This document shows positions 1-6,429 of a DNA stretch of 17,048 nucleotides, piece by piece (position 1 is the first letter of the stretch; every line of letters begins with the position of its first letter). The stretch is from positions 1 to 17,048 of the forward strand of contig DASSBN010000035.1 of assembly GCA_035698665.1 (NCBI GenBank), read 5' to 3'. Origin of the DNA: DATEOR01 sp035698665 (GTDB lineage Bacteria > Actinomycetota > Thermoleophilia > Gaiellales > Gaiellaceae). A program made the translations under genes and the position numbers. The notes beneath the pieces are model-generated. The model saw only the letters and a program-made list of their open reading frames with translations, made no database searches and was not told where the DNA came from.

Positions 1-2
1 TC

Positions 3-176
3 GGCAAAGCTGCGTGGGGAGTCCAGTTCCATCCCGAGGTGACGCGCGAGATGCTCGAGGCGTGGCGGGCCGCATCCGACGGCTCGGCGCCGCCGATTCC
101 CCTCGACCCGATCGAGCGCTGGAACGAGGTTGGGCGGATCCTCGCGAACGCGTTCTTCGATCAGGCTTTGCGCTGA
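3..176 (+). CDS. Class I glutamine amidotransferase, C-terminal fragment
   Basis: The window opens inside this gene; 57 C-terminal residues and a TGA stop are visible. The stretch WGVQFHPEVT is the hallmark end of the class I (triad) glutaminase domain, where the His and Glu complete the Cys-His-Glu triad that releases ammonia from glutamine. The nucleophilic Cys and the rest of the protein lie outside the window, so the acceptor reaction is unknown. Stand-alone type 1 amidotransferases such as GMP-synthase-like or gamma-glutamyl hydrolase-like proteins are the likeliest identity. About 45 residues follow the motif, ending in FFDQALR. The 3' end overlaps the convergent rhodanese gene by 16 bases. 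The family is fairly sure; the specific function is not. Confidence 0.75.
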   Translation, partial: GKAAWGVQFHPEVTREMLEAWRAASDGSAPPIPLDPIERWNEVGRILANAFFDQALR

Positions 177-487
177 TACCACTCGTGCCAGGAGGCCTCG
201 TAGTTCTCGGCGTCGTGGCCGGCTGCGCGTAAGAGCGCCGCGGCGATCTCCGAGCGCTGGCCCGAGTGGCAGTAGGTGACGAAGGGCTTCGTTGTGTCGA
301 CGCCTTCGAGCGAGGCCTCGACCCCGTAGTAGAGATCGTCGAGCGGGATGTTCACCGCGCCCTCGATGTGACCCTGGCGCGGGTCGCACGGGTAACCCGT
401 CTCGCCCGAGAACTCCTCCGGCGTGCGCACGTCGAGCAGCGTGACCGAGCCCTCCTCGAGGAGGCGCGCCAGCTCGTCGCCGGTCAC
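161..487 (-). CDS. Single-domain rhodanese-like sulfurtransferase
   Basis: A 108-residue protein, the size of a stand-alone rhodanese domain. The N-terminal motif LLDVRTPEEF (residues 17-26), the HIEGAVNIPL segment (40-49) and the active-site loop CHSGQRS beginning at Cys73 are the standard rhodanese signatures. Cys73 would carry the persulfide. The long active-site loop and downstream helix (SEIAAALLRAAGHDAENYE) support an active enzyme. The donor and acceptor of sulfur cannot be told from sequence. The chosen start is a GTG whose TG is shared with the TGA of the upstream hydrolase (GTGA overlap), so translation is probably coupled. It is the last gene of the hmgA-led operon, and its 3' end runs 16 bases into the convergent amidotransferase gene. 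Confidence 0.88.
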   Translation of the reverse strand: MTGDELARLLEEGSVTLLDVRTPEEFSGETGYPCDPRQGHIEGAVNIPLDDLYYGVEASLEGVDTTKPFVTYCHSGQRSEIAAALLRAAGHDAENYEASWHEWYQRKA

Positions 488-1191
488 GCCAGCACCTCGT
501 GGAGAAAGACCAGGACCTCCTCGTTGAACTCTGCCGGCCGCTCGAGCGGCGAGAGGTGGCCGGCACCCGAGATCTCGGCGTAGCGGCCTTCGACGAGACC
601 CGTGACGATCTCCTTCGCGGCGAGCGGAGGCGTGAGCGCGTCTTCCTCGCCGACGAGGACGAGCGCGGGAACCTTGATGTCGGCGAGGGTCGTGGTCGAG
701 TCGAACCGGTCGCGCATCGCCTCGACGCTTGCGACCAGGCTCTCGACCGGCTGCTCGGCCGCGATCTCGCGGGCACGGGCGACTGTGTCGGGCGAAGCAT
801 CCGCTGCGAAGAGCTTGGGCGCGAGACCGTCCCAGAACGCGTCGAAGCCGTCCTCGCGGAGCACGCGAATGGTCTCCTCTCGCGCCGTGCGGCCGGCCTC
901 GTCGTCGGCAGTCGCCCGCGTGTCGGCAAGGACGAGTGCGGGAATCCGCTTCGGCGCCTGGCGCCAGAGCTCGAAGGCGAGGTAGCCGCCCATCGAGATC
1001 CCGACCGGGATGAAGCCGCCGGGAAGGAGCTCGAGGATCCTCGCCGCCCAGCTCGAGAGGCTCGAGTCGGGCACCGTGCCGGGCAGGCTCGGGGCGATCA
1101 CCTCGTGGCCGGCCTGCTCGAACGACGGAATCTGTCCCTGCCACATCCGCGCGTCGAGCGGGAAGGCGTGCAGGAGAAGAAGCACGGTCAC
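484..1191 (-). CDS. Alpha/beta hydrolase
   Basis: A 235-residue alpha/beta-hydrolase fold protein. The oxyanion-hole region is LLLHAFPLD (residues 5-13), the nucleophile elbow is GISMGG with Ser66, the acid is probably Asp184 in LVGEEDALTPP, and the base is His212 in GAGHLSPLERP. The whole catalytic triad is therefore present. The family includes carboxylesterases, 3-oxoadipate enol-lactonases and similar small-ester hydrolases; the PLDARMW start resembles that group, but the substrate cannot be assigned. Its placement in an operon headed by homogentisate dioxygenase would fit an aromatic or lactone substrate, though that is inference. The start is GTG, overlapping the TGA of the upstream 252-residue gene (GTGA), and its own stop overlaps the rhodanese start in the same way. 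Confidence 0.87.
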   Translation of the reverse strand: MTVLLLLHAFPLDARMWQGQIPSFEQAGHEVIAPSLPGTVPDSSLSSWAARILELLPGGFIPVGISMGGYLAFELWRQAPKRIPALVLADTRATADDEAGRTAREETIRVLREDGFDAFWDGLAPKLFAADASPDTVARAREIAAEQPVESLVASVEAMRDRFDSTTTLADIKVPALVLVGEEDALTPPLAAKEIVTGLVEGRYAEISGAGHLSPLERPAEFNEEVLVFLHEVLA

Positions 1192-1946
1192 TCGCGCGGC
1201 ACGTCGACCGCGCCGGGAATCTCACCCGCACGCGCGTACCCGTGGTCACCGCCCTCGACGCCGAGGACCGAGGCCACGGAGGCGACCAGCTCGTCGGCGG
1301 GCGGCAGCTCCTCCGGGCTCCCTGCTGTGAGGATGGCGCGCCGCACCTCGCCCCCGTCGGCGCCGGTCAGCCGCCCGACGACGGTCGGGTTCGCGGCGAG
1401 CGAGATCACGTCTCCCGGCGGAACCTCGCCGTAGTACTCGGGCACGGAGAGGTACTCGTCCATGAGGCGCCCGCGCTCGAAGAGGACGAAGCGGACGACC
1501 TGGCCCTCCTCGACCCCGAGGTGGAGGACGACTGCGCCCATGCGGTCGGAGAGCTCCCGCGCGAGCCGGCGCAGCATCTCGGGATTGCGGTCGGTGAGCT
1601 CGTCGTAGACCGCGATCCAGCCGTTTCTCGGCGGGGAGACGACGCTCCCCTTCGAGCCGCCCGGCATCCGCGGCACGAACTGGCGCACCGCCCGGACGAC
1701 GCCGTCGAGGTCGTCGGTCTGCACGTGCACGGAGCCGTAGGACGGAGCCTTGTCGCTCGTGAGCCGCTGCTCGAGCGCGTCGGCGGAAGCCTCGAGGACG
1801 CGCGCCTGCTCGCTGAAGCCCGCGCGCACCCAGGCGTCGCCGGCCTCCCGTGTCGTCTCGACGGTCACGGTCTCCTCTCCGCGGGCCCGTGCCTCGTCGA
1901 TCAGCTTTCGCAGCGTCTCGTCGCCGGGGGGTTCCTCGAATCTCAT
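1188..1946 (-). CDS. Conserved-looking protein of unknown function, 252 aa
   Basis: I do not recognise this family. The protein is soluble and acidic with no signal peptide or membrane segment. Residues 1-62 are helix-rich, and the stretch TREAGDAWVRAGFSEQARVLE is reminiscent of the C-terminal part of GNAT acetyltransferases, too weakly for an assignment. Residues 70-172 look like an alpha/beta domain (SVHVQTDDLDGVVRAVRQFVP; AVVLHLGVEEGQVVRFVLFERG; MDEYLSVPEYYGEVPPGDV). The C-terminal third holds short helices and ends in GEIPGAVDVPRE. It is a plausible real gene: the start ATG overlaps the glycosylase stop as ATGA, the end overlaps the hydrolase start as GTGA, and it keeps the frame for 252 codons inside an operon. 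Confidence 0.7.
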   Translation of the reverse strand: MRFEEPPGDETLRKLIDEARARGEETVTVETTREAGDAWVRAGFSEQARVLEASADALEQRLTSDKAPSYGSVHVQTDDLDGVVRAVRQFVPRMPGGSKGSVVSPPRNGWIAVYDELTDRNPEMLRRLARELSDRMGAVVLHLGVEEGQVVRFVLFERGRLMDEYLSVPEYYGEVPPGDVISLAANPTVVGRLTGADGGEVRRAILTAGSPEELPPADELVASVASVLGVEGGDHGYARAGEIPGAVDVPRE

Positions 1947-2740
1947 GCGGTGAGAACCCTATGACCCGTGAGCAGGTAGTGCGCCGCCAGGTTGCGGAAA
2001 CCCGGGAAGCGGTCGCCCGCCGCGCGCGTGTTCTCCTCGCCGTAGAAGTGGAGGACCGCCTTGCGCAGCCCGAGATCGCCGGCCGGCCACGCCTCCGGCC
2101 GGGCCAGGTGGCGGGCCAGGAACCAGTCCGCGGTCCACTCGCCGATCCCCGGAAGCGCCGTGAGGGCGGACTTCACCTCCTCGTCGGGAAGGGCGGCGAG
2201 ACCGATGAGGTCGAGATCGCCGCGGGCGATCCCGACCGCATACTCGGCCTTCCGCCGCGAGAAGCCGAGCGCGACGATCTCCTTCGGCTCGGCGAGCGCG
2301 ACGCGCTCCCGGGTCGGGAACGCGTACGCGGCTCGGGCCTTCACGCCGAATGCCTGGATGAAGCGGTTGCGGACGGCGAAGGCCGCCCGCAGCGAGATCT
2401 GCTGCGCGGTGATGGCGGTGACGAGCGTCTCGTACGGGTCGGGCGCGAGGGGCGGGCGAAAGCCGCGAAGCTCGGGGACGATGCGCGCGAGCACCGGCTC
2501 CGTCTCCGCGAAAGCGTAGAAGGAGTCGAGATCGAACGGGCCTCCGAGGTAGTGGCGCACCTCGCCTGCGAGATCCGCGCGTCCGGGCGTGATCCTGACG
2601 CCGCCGCGCGTCTCTTCGATCCGCACCTCCGTCCCGCCGAAGACGCGATGGACGCCACCCTCGTGCCAGAGGTTGGCGAGGTCGGCGCCGAAGGCACGGA
2701 ACCGCTCGGTCGAGAGCGTGAAGTCGAACGGCTCAGGCAG
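1943..2740 (-). CDS. alkA: AlkA-type DNA-3-methyladenine glycosylase (HhH-GPD family)
   Basis: A base-excision repair enzyme that removes alkylated purines. Numbering from the proposed start, the helix-hairpin-helix LTALPGIGEWTA is at residues 193-204, followed by the catalytic Asp222 in PAGDLGLRKAV. ITAQQIS (110-116) is the usual motif at the start of the HhH-GPD domain. The N-terminal ~85 residues (PEPFDFTLSTERF, then GGVRITPG) match the AlkA N-terminal domain that precedes the helical core. The start is odd: no ATG, GTG or TTG lies near the family N-terminus in this frame, and the nearest conventional start is far upstream inside the phosphatase gene. I use CTG at 2738-2740, eight bases into the phosphatase gene's end, giving 265 residues; a sequencing indel is the alternative. 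The stop overlaps the next gene as ATGA. Confidence 0.85.
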   Translation of the reverse strand: MPEPFDFTLSTERFRAFGADLANLWHEGGVHRVFGGTEVRIEETRGGVRITPGRADLAGEVRHYLGGPFDLDSFYAFAETEPVLARIVPELRGFRPPLAPDPYETLVTAITAQQISLRAAFAVRNRFIQAFGVKARAAYAFPTRERVALAEPKEIVALGFSRRKAEYAVGIARGDLDLIGLAALPDEEVKSALTALPGIGEWTADWFLARHLARPEAWPAGDLGLRKAVLHFYGEENTRAAGDRFPGFRNLAAHYLLTGHRVLTA

Positions 2741-3365
2741 CGAGACCGCGGACGACGTCGTGGAAGTCGTCGAAGCGCTCGTAGGGAATCCCCCGTTCGT
2801 CGAGATACTCGGCCAGCCCGCGCGTCGCGAAGACGAGGTCGGAGGCCTCAGCCGCGCAGCGATCGGAATAGCCGTCGCCGATGTAGACGAGGTCGCCGCC
2901 GGCGGCGAGCTCCTGCACGATCGAGCGCTTGCAGGACTCGCCGCAGGAGTCACAGGCCTCGTCATAGCGCCACTCCACACGCCAGCCTGCGGGATCCGGA
3001 TCGACGCGGTTTGCGTGCAGCTCGACCTCGACTCCCTCGCGCTCCAGGATCGGCTCGATCAGCTCGTGGAAGCCGCTCGAGACGATCACGACGCGCCAGC
3101 CCTGCTCGCCGGCGAAACGGACGAAGTCACGGAAGCCGTCGCGCACGCGTACGTTCTCGAGCTCCCACTGGACGACCTCCTCGAGCGGTCGTCGCACCGG
3201 CTCGAACTCACGCGTGATCACCTCGCGCAGCGGCATCGTGCCCGCGTCGAGACCCTCGTCGACCTCCTGGTAGACGACCGGATCGCCGAAGTCGCGGGCG
3301 ATCGTGTCCAGCAGGTCGATCTCGGTAACCGTTCCGTCGAAGTCGACGGCGATGGTGCGGCTCAA
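2733..3365 (-). CDS. HAD-superfamily phosphatase, MtnX-like
   Basis: A 210-residue HAD phosphatase with all four motifs: DFDGT with nucleophile Asp8 and Asp10, VSSG (residues 95-98), Lys146, and GDGYSD (163-168, Asp164 and Asp168). Before Lys146 lies a cysteine cluster, CDSCGESCK (138-146). A comparable Cys-rich segment before the motif III lysine occurs in MtnX, the methionine-salvage enolase-phosphate phosphatase of Bacillus, which is why I place it there. The true substrate may differ, because no other methionine-salvage gene is visible. The cluster could bind a metal or form disulfides. The start is TTG, overlapping the hmgA stop (TTGA). The protein ends at GLAA, just where the glycosylase frame begins. 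The family is secure; the substrate is not. Confidence 0.82.
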   Translation of the reverse strand: MSRTIAVDFDGTVTEIDLLDTIARDFGDPVVYQEVDEGLDAGTMPLREVITREFEPVRRPLEEVVQWELENVRVRDGFRDFVRFAGEQGWRVVIVSSGFHELIEPILEREGVEVELHANRVDPDPAGWRVEWRYDEACDSCGESCKRSIVQELAAGGDLVYIGDGYSDRCAAEASDLVFATRGLAEYLDERGIPYERFDDFHDVVRGLAA

Positions 3366-4576
3366 AAGTGGCTCGTCACACCGGCGGGATCTTCGTCCGC
3401 GTTCCGCGCTTCCTTCGCGGCATCGGGCTCCTCGTACCAGGAGTACGCGTAGTTCGGATCCTCGGTGTCCTTGGCGAGCGCCGAGAGCTTCAGCGGATGG
3501 AACGTGTCGCACATGACGGCGAGCTCGTGGGTCTCGGTCATCCCGATCGACTTCTCTGCCAGACCGGGCTGCGGCCCGTGCGGGATCGCCGAGGGATGCA
3601 GCGTCACGGACCCGATCTCGATCCCCTTGCGCGAGCCGAAGTTCCCGGAGACGTAATAGATCATCTCCTCCGAGTTCAGGTTCGAGTGGTGGTACGGGAT
3701 CGGGATCGCGAGCGGGTCGAAGTCGAGCTTGCGCGGACAGAAGGAGCAGATGACGAAGTTCCGCCCCTGGAAGGTCTGGTGCGCGGGCGGCGGCATGTGG
3801 ATCCGGCCCGTGATCGGCTCGAAGTCGTTGATGTTGAACGTCCACGGATAGACGTAGCCGTCCCACCCCACCACGTCGAAGGGGTGGTAGTCGAGGACGT
3901 AGGTCTGGTAGCCGTCCTTCACCCGGAACTTGACCACGTGCTCGCCGCGGTCGGAGTGCGTCTTGAGCTCGACCGGCGGGTGGATGTCGCGGTGGTAGTA
4001 GGGCGCGTGCTCGAGCAGCTGGCCGTATTCGTTCCGGTAGCGGCGCGGGATCTCGATCAGCCCCGGCGACGTGAAGACGAGGTAGCGCTGCTCGCCCTCG
4101 GGGACGAACCGGTAGGTCGTCCCGCGCGGGATGACGACGTAATCGCCGTCGCGGTAGGGCAGGTCGCCGAAGATCGTCTCGAGCGTGCCCTTCCCCTCGT
4201 GCACGAACACGACCTCGTCGCCCTCGCCGTTTCGGTAGTGGTGCTCCATGGCCCCGCTCGGCCGGCAGAGGGCGATCTCGACGTCGTCGTTCCACATGAG
4301 GAGCTTGCGGCCCGAGACCGCATCGCCCTCGGGCTCGACGCCCATCGTCCGGAAGTGACGGTGCTGGTGCGCGCCGGGATCCCATTCGTCGCGCTCGATC
4401 CGCTCGAAGGAGCCGATCTCCTTCACGCGGCAGGGCGAATGGAGGTGGTAGAGGATCGACTCGTTCCCGGAGAAGCCCTCGAGGCCCATGACCTCCTCGG
4501 TCAGGAGCGTGCCGTTCTCACGGAACTGGATGTGGCGCTTGCGCGGCACGCGGCCGAAGCGCTGGTAGGTCGGCAT
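3362..4576 (-). CDS. hmgA: Homogentisate 1,2-dioxygenase
   Basis: A 404-residue cupin-type Fe(II) dioxygenase that opens the ring of homogentisate to give maleylacetoacetate in tyrosine catabolism. The iron ligands of the family are all in place: His297 and Glu303 in PYHHSNLNSEEM (same spacing as the human His335/Glu341 pair) and His333 in IPHGPQPG. Other family stretches are HEGKGTLETIFGDLPYRDGD, the VVGWDGYVYPW segment and PPPAHQTFQGRNFVICSF. It is a little shorter than the human or proteobacterial enzymes (about 430-445). The ATG start has no Shine-Dalgarno sequence. Instead TATTCT lies seven bases upstream, which suggests a leaderless mRNA. It heads the six-gene minus-strand operon and faces mscL across about 51 bases. 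Confidence 0.93.
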   Translation of the reverse strand: MPTYQRFGRVPRKRHIQFRENGTLLTEEVMGLEGFSGNESILYHLHSPCRVKEIGSFERIERDEWDPGAHQHRHFRTMGVEPEGDAVSGRKLLMWNDDVEIALCRPSGAMEHHYRNGEGDEVVFVHEGKGTLETIFGDLPYRDGDYVVIPRGTTYRFVPEGEQRYLVFTSPGLIEIPRRYRNEYGQLLEHAPYYHRDIHPPVELKTHSDRGEHVVKFRVKDGYQTYVLDYHPFDVVGWDGYVYPWTFNINDFEPITGRIHMPPPAHQTFQGRNFVICSFCPRKLDFDPLAIPIPYHHSNLNSEEMIYYVSGNFGSRKGIEIGSVTLHPSAIPHGPQPGLAEKSIGMTETHELAVMCDTFHPLKLSALAKDTEDPNYAYSWYEEPDAAKEARNADEDPAGVTSHF

Positions 4577-4583
4577 GTGGGCA

Positions 4584-4589
4584 AGAATA
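4584..4589 (-). promoter_or_regulatory. Candidate -10 element for a leaderless hmgA transcript
   Basis: On the minus strand TATTCT (a TANNNT match) is followed by TGCCCAC and then the hmgA ATG. Seven bases between the -10 hexamer and the start codon puts the first transcribed base at or next to the A of ATG. No Shine-Dalgarno sequence is present, and I see no clear -35. This arrangement is the known signature of leaderless promoters in actinobacteria and Deinococcus; its use here is inferred. Confidence 0.45.
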
Positions 4590-4627
4590 CCGGCGCCTCA
4601 TTCCCCGACGCCTGCCCGGGAGGCCCC

Positions 4628-5008
4628 ATGCTCAAGGAGTTCCGAGACTTTCTCCTCCGCGGCAACATCGTCGAGCTCGCTGTTGCGTTCGTCCTCGGCG
4701 TCGCCTTCGGAGCCCTCATCAACTCGTTCGTCGACAACCTGCTCATGCCGGTCGTGGCGATGATCATCGGCAAGCCCGACTTTCGGGAGCTGACGTTCAC
4801 GATCAACGACGCGGTCTTCCGCTACGGCGCCTTCCTCACCGATGCGATCGCATTCGTCGCCGTCGCGGCGGCTGTCTTCTTCTTCGTCGTGAAGCCGATC
4901 AACATGCTGCGCGAGCGGCGGGCGCCGAGCGCGGAAGAAGAGGGCCTGCCCGACGAGGAACGGCGGCACCAGGAGCTCCTCGCCGCCCTGCGCGAGACGC
5001 GCGCCTAA
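4628..5008 (+). CDS. mscL: Large-conductance mechanosensitive channel MscL
   Basis: A 126-residue inner-membrane channel that opens under membrane tension to release solutes during osmotic downshock. The N-terminal amphipathic helix and TM1 (LKEFRDFLLRGNIVELAVAF, then VLGVAFGALINSFVDNLLMP) carry the near-invariant MscL signature. A short periplasmic loop follows (DFRELTFTINDAVFRYGAF), then TM2 at about residues 68-92 and a charged C-terminal helix (RRAPSAEEEGLPDEERRHQELLAAL) that forms the cytoplasmic bundle. Length is typical. The start ATG has a good Shine-Dalgarno sequence (GGGAGG, 4618-4623) close upstream. It is divergent from hmgA and precedes the DUF2568 gene by 6 bases. Confidence 0.96.
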   Translation: MLKEFRDFLLRGNIVELAVAFVLGVAFGALINSFVDNLLMPVVAMIIGKPDFRELTFTINDAVFRYGAFLTDAIAFVAVAAAVFFFVVKPINMLRERRAPSAEEEGLPDEERRHQELLAALRETRA

Positions 5009-5014
5009 CGACGA

Positions 5015-5353
5015 ATGGAGGCCCTGAAGGCGCTCAATCTGGGCGTCCGGTTTTTCGTGGTCGAGCTCGGCGGCCTGGCGGCGGCGGCCTACTGGGGGTG
5101 GGAGGCGACGTCGGGCGTCGGGCGGTGGTATCTGGCCGTTGCGGCGCCGCTCGCCTTCATCGCGGCCTGGGGCCTCTTCATCGCGCCCAGGGCGCGCGTC
5201 CAGGTCTCGAAGACCGTCGCACTCGCTCTCGAGCTCGTCCTCCTCGCGCTCGTCTCGGCTGGGTTGGCGCTCGCCGGCCCGATCTGGCTCGGGATCGCCT
5301 ACGGCGCCGTTGCGCTCGTCAGCGGCCTCGTGAACTACACCTTCAAGCCCTAG
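5015..5353 (+). CDS. YrdB/DUF2568 family small membrane protein
   Basis: A 112-residue hydrophobic protein with about four transmembrane helices and the sequence pattern of the YrdB (DUF2568) family: LGVRFFVVELGGLAAAAYWGW at the start, FIAAWGLFIAPRARV in the middle and a closing VSGLVNYTFKP. The function of the family is unknown. The ATG lies 6 bases after the mscL stop without its own Shine-Dalgarno sequence, so it is probably translated by reinitiation after mscL. Pairing with a mechanosensitive channel hints at a membrane-stress role, though this is guesswork. Its TAG stop forms the palindrome CTAG with the stop of the convergent FAH-family gene, so the two genes share their last four bases. 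Confidence 0.8.
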   Translation: MEALKALNLGVRFFVVELGGLAAAAYWGWEATSGVGRWYLAVAAPLAFIAAWGLFIAPRARVQVSKTVALALELVLLALVSAGLALAGPIWLGIAYGAVALVSGLVNYTFKP

Positions 5354-6144
5354 GAGACCCGGCTCCGCAGGACGCCGATCCCGTCGACCTCGAGCTCGAC
5401 CTCGTCGCCCGGCCGGAGCCAGCGCCCATCGCCGTGCTCGAGGATGCAGCCGGTTCCCACCGTGCCCGATCCGAGGACGTCGCCGGGCACGAGGCGGGTG
5501 TTCGCGGCGGCATGCGCGGCGAGCTCCTCGAAGGGCCAGTGGATGTCGCCGAGGTTCCCGCGCGAGCGCTCCTCGCCGTTCACGCGGGCCGTCATCTCGA
5601 GGCTGAGGTCTCCGAGCTCGTCCGGCGTGACCAGCACCGGGCCGATCGACGTCGCGAAGTCCTTCCCCTTGGCCGGGCCGAGGCCGACGGTCATCTCGGC
5701 CCGCTGCAGGTCGCGGGCAGACCAGTCGTTGAGGATCGTGAAGCCGGCGATGCGACCTTCCGCCCCGATCACGGCCGCGACCTCGAGCTCATAGTCCCAC
5801 TCAGCGCTCTCGGCCGGGAAGGCGACCGCGTCCTCGGGCCCGTAGATCGCCGCCGGGTTGGAGAAGTAGAACACCGGGCGGCCGTACCACTCGGGCGGCA
5901 CCTCGAGGCCGCGGGCTCCGCGTGCCGTGGCCACGTGCTGCTCGAAGGCGTAGAAGTCGCGGACCGACGGCGGCTGCGGGATGGGAGCGCGCAGGCGGAC
6001 CTCCGTCAGGGCGTGCTCGCCGACGTCCTCCCCGCCCGAGTCGAGCCAGTCGGCGAGGGACGGCGCGCCGAGCTCGACCACGCGCTCGCCCTCGATCCGC
6101 CCGGGCGCGAGACGCCCCTTGGTCTCGAACGTACAAAGACGCAT
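5350..6144 (-). CDS. Fumarylacetoacetate hydrolase family protein
   Basis: A 264-residue member of the FAH family, most likely cleaving fumarylacetoacetate to fumarate and acetoacetate as the last step of tyrosine degradation. The metal ligands and catalytic residues map well on the human enzyme: Asp63 and His70 in DFYAFEQHV, Glu119 and Glu121 in DYELEVA, Asp140 in LNDWSARDLQ and Lys161 in AKGKDFATSIGP. It lacks the ~100-residue N-terminal SH3-like domain of eukaryotic FAH, which is usual for the short bacterial forms. Short FAH proteins also include acylpyruvases and other C-C hydrolases, so the substrate rests on the nearby HPPD and HmgA. The ATG is directly abutted by an 8-bp inverted repeat, and its stop overlaps the DUF2568 gene at CTAG. 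Confidence 0.87.
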   Translation of the reverse strand: MRLCTFETKGRLAPGRIEGERVVELGAPSLADWLDSGGEDVGEHALTEVRLRAPIPQPPSVRDFYAFEQHVATARGARGLEVPPEWYGRPVFYFSNPAAIYGPEDAVAFPAESAEWDYELEVAAVIGAEGRIAGFTILNDWSARDLQRAEMTVGLGPAKGKDFATSIGPVLVTPDELGDLSLEMTARVNGEERSRGNLGDIHWPFEELAAHAAANTRLVPGDVLGSGTVGTGCILEHGDGRWLRPGDEVELEVDGIGVLRSRVS

Positions 6145-6169
6145 ACGGCCCGAGTATCCCCCGGGCCGT
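6145..6169. repeat. Perfect 8-bp inverted repeat abutting the FAH-family start codon
   Basis: ACGGCCCG (6145-6152) and CGGGCCGT (6162-6169) are exact reverse complements separated by nine bases. In the FAH transcript the hairpin would end at the base before AUG; if the gene is transcribed from the infA side it could cover the initiation region or act as a weak terminator for csp-infA (no U run follows). It could equally be a repressor operator. GATACT in the loop (minus strand) sits eight bases from the ATG and could be a leaderless -10. Confidence 0.5.
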
Positions 6170-6192
6170 ACGTGCGCGACCAGCGAACCGGT

Positions 6193-6414
6193 CTACCGGT
6201 AGCGGTAGACGATGCGGCCGCGATCCAGGTCGTAGGGCGACAGCTCCACTTTCACCCGATCTCCGAGGAAGATGCGTATGCGATAGCGGCGCATCTTCCC
6301 GGCGGTGTAGCCGAGGGTCTCGTGGCCGTTGTCGAGGAGGATGCGGAACATGCGGTTTCGCAGCGCCTCCACGACCTCGCCCTCCATCTCGATCTTTTCT
6401 TCCTTGGGCGGGAT
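6193..6414 (-). CDS. infA: Translation initiation factor IF-1, proposed AUC start
   Basis: A small OB-fold protein that binds the 30S A site with IF-2 and IF-3. The conserved core is clear: IEMEGEVVEALRNRMFRI, then NGHETLGYTAGKMRRYRIRI, LGDRVKVELSPYDL and the terminal RGRIVYRYR. The only ATG in frame (6385-6387) would cut off the conserved PPKEEKIE segment. Nine codons upstream an ATC (6412-6414) lies six bases after a strong Shine-Dalgarno AAGGAGG (6421-6427) and gives 73 residues, the size usual in actinobacteria. The reading frame upstream is closed by the csp stop TAG, so no longer start exists. I therefore propose AUC initiation. The gene follows csp by 15 bases and is not in a ribosomal-protein operon, so it could be a second copy. 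The identity is certain; the start is inferred. Confidence 0.9.
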   Translation of the reverse strand: MPPKEEKIEMEGEVVEALRNRMFRILLDNGHETLGYTAGKMRRYRIRIFLGDRVKVELSPYDLDRGRIVYRYR

Positions 6415-6420
6415 GTCGCC

Positions 6421-6427
6421 CCTCCTT
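6421..6427 (-). promoter_or_regulatory. Strong Shine-Dalgarno sequence deciding the infA start
   Basis: On the minus strand AAGGAGG is followed by GGCGAC and then ATC. The six-base spacing is ideal for initiation at that ATC and far too long (33 bases) for the ATG at 6385-6387, which has only the purine tract AAGGAAGAAAAG near it. Confidence 0.7.
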
Positions 6428-6429
6428 CG

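Noticed and set aside
3368..4627. Long plus-strand open frame ahead of mscL, and similar long frames opposite hmgA, HPPD and the exporter
   Set aside because: These are high-GC shadow frames: low-complexity Arg/Asp/Ala-rich translations with no domain, opposite genes of clear family identity.
6385..6387. ATG as the IF-1 start
   Set aside because: It would remove conserved N-terminal residues and lies 33 bases from the strong Shine-Dalgarno sequence. It is still a fallback if the ATC proves wrong.
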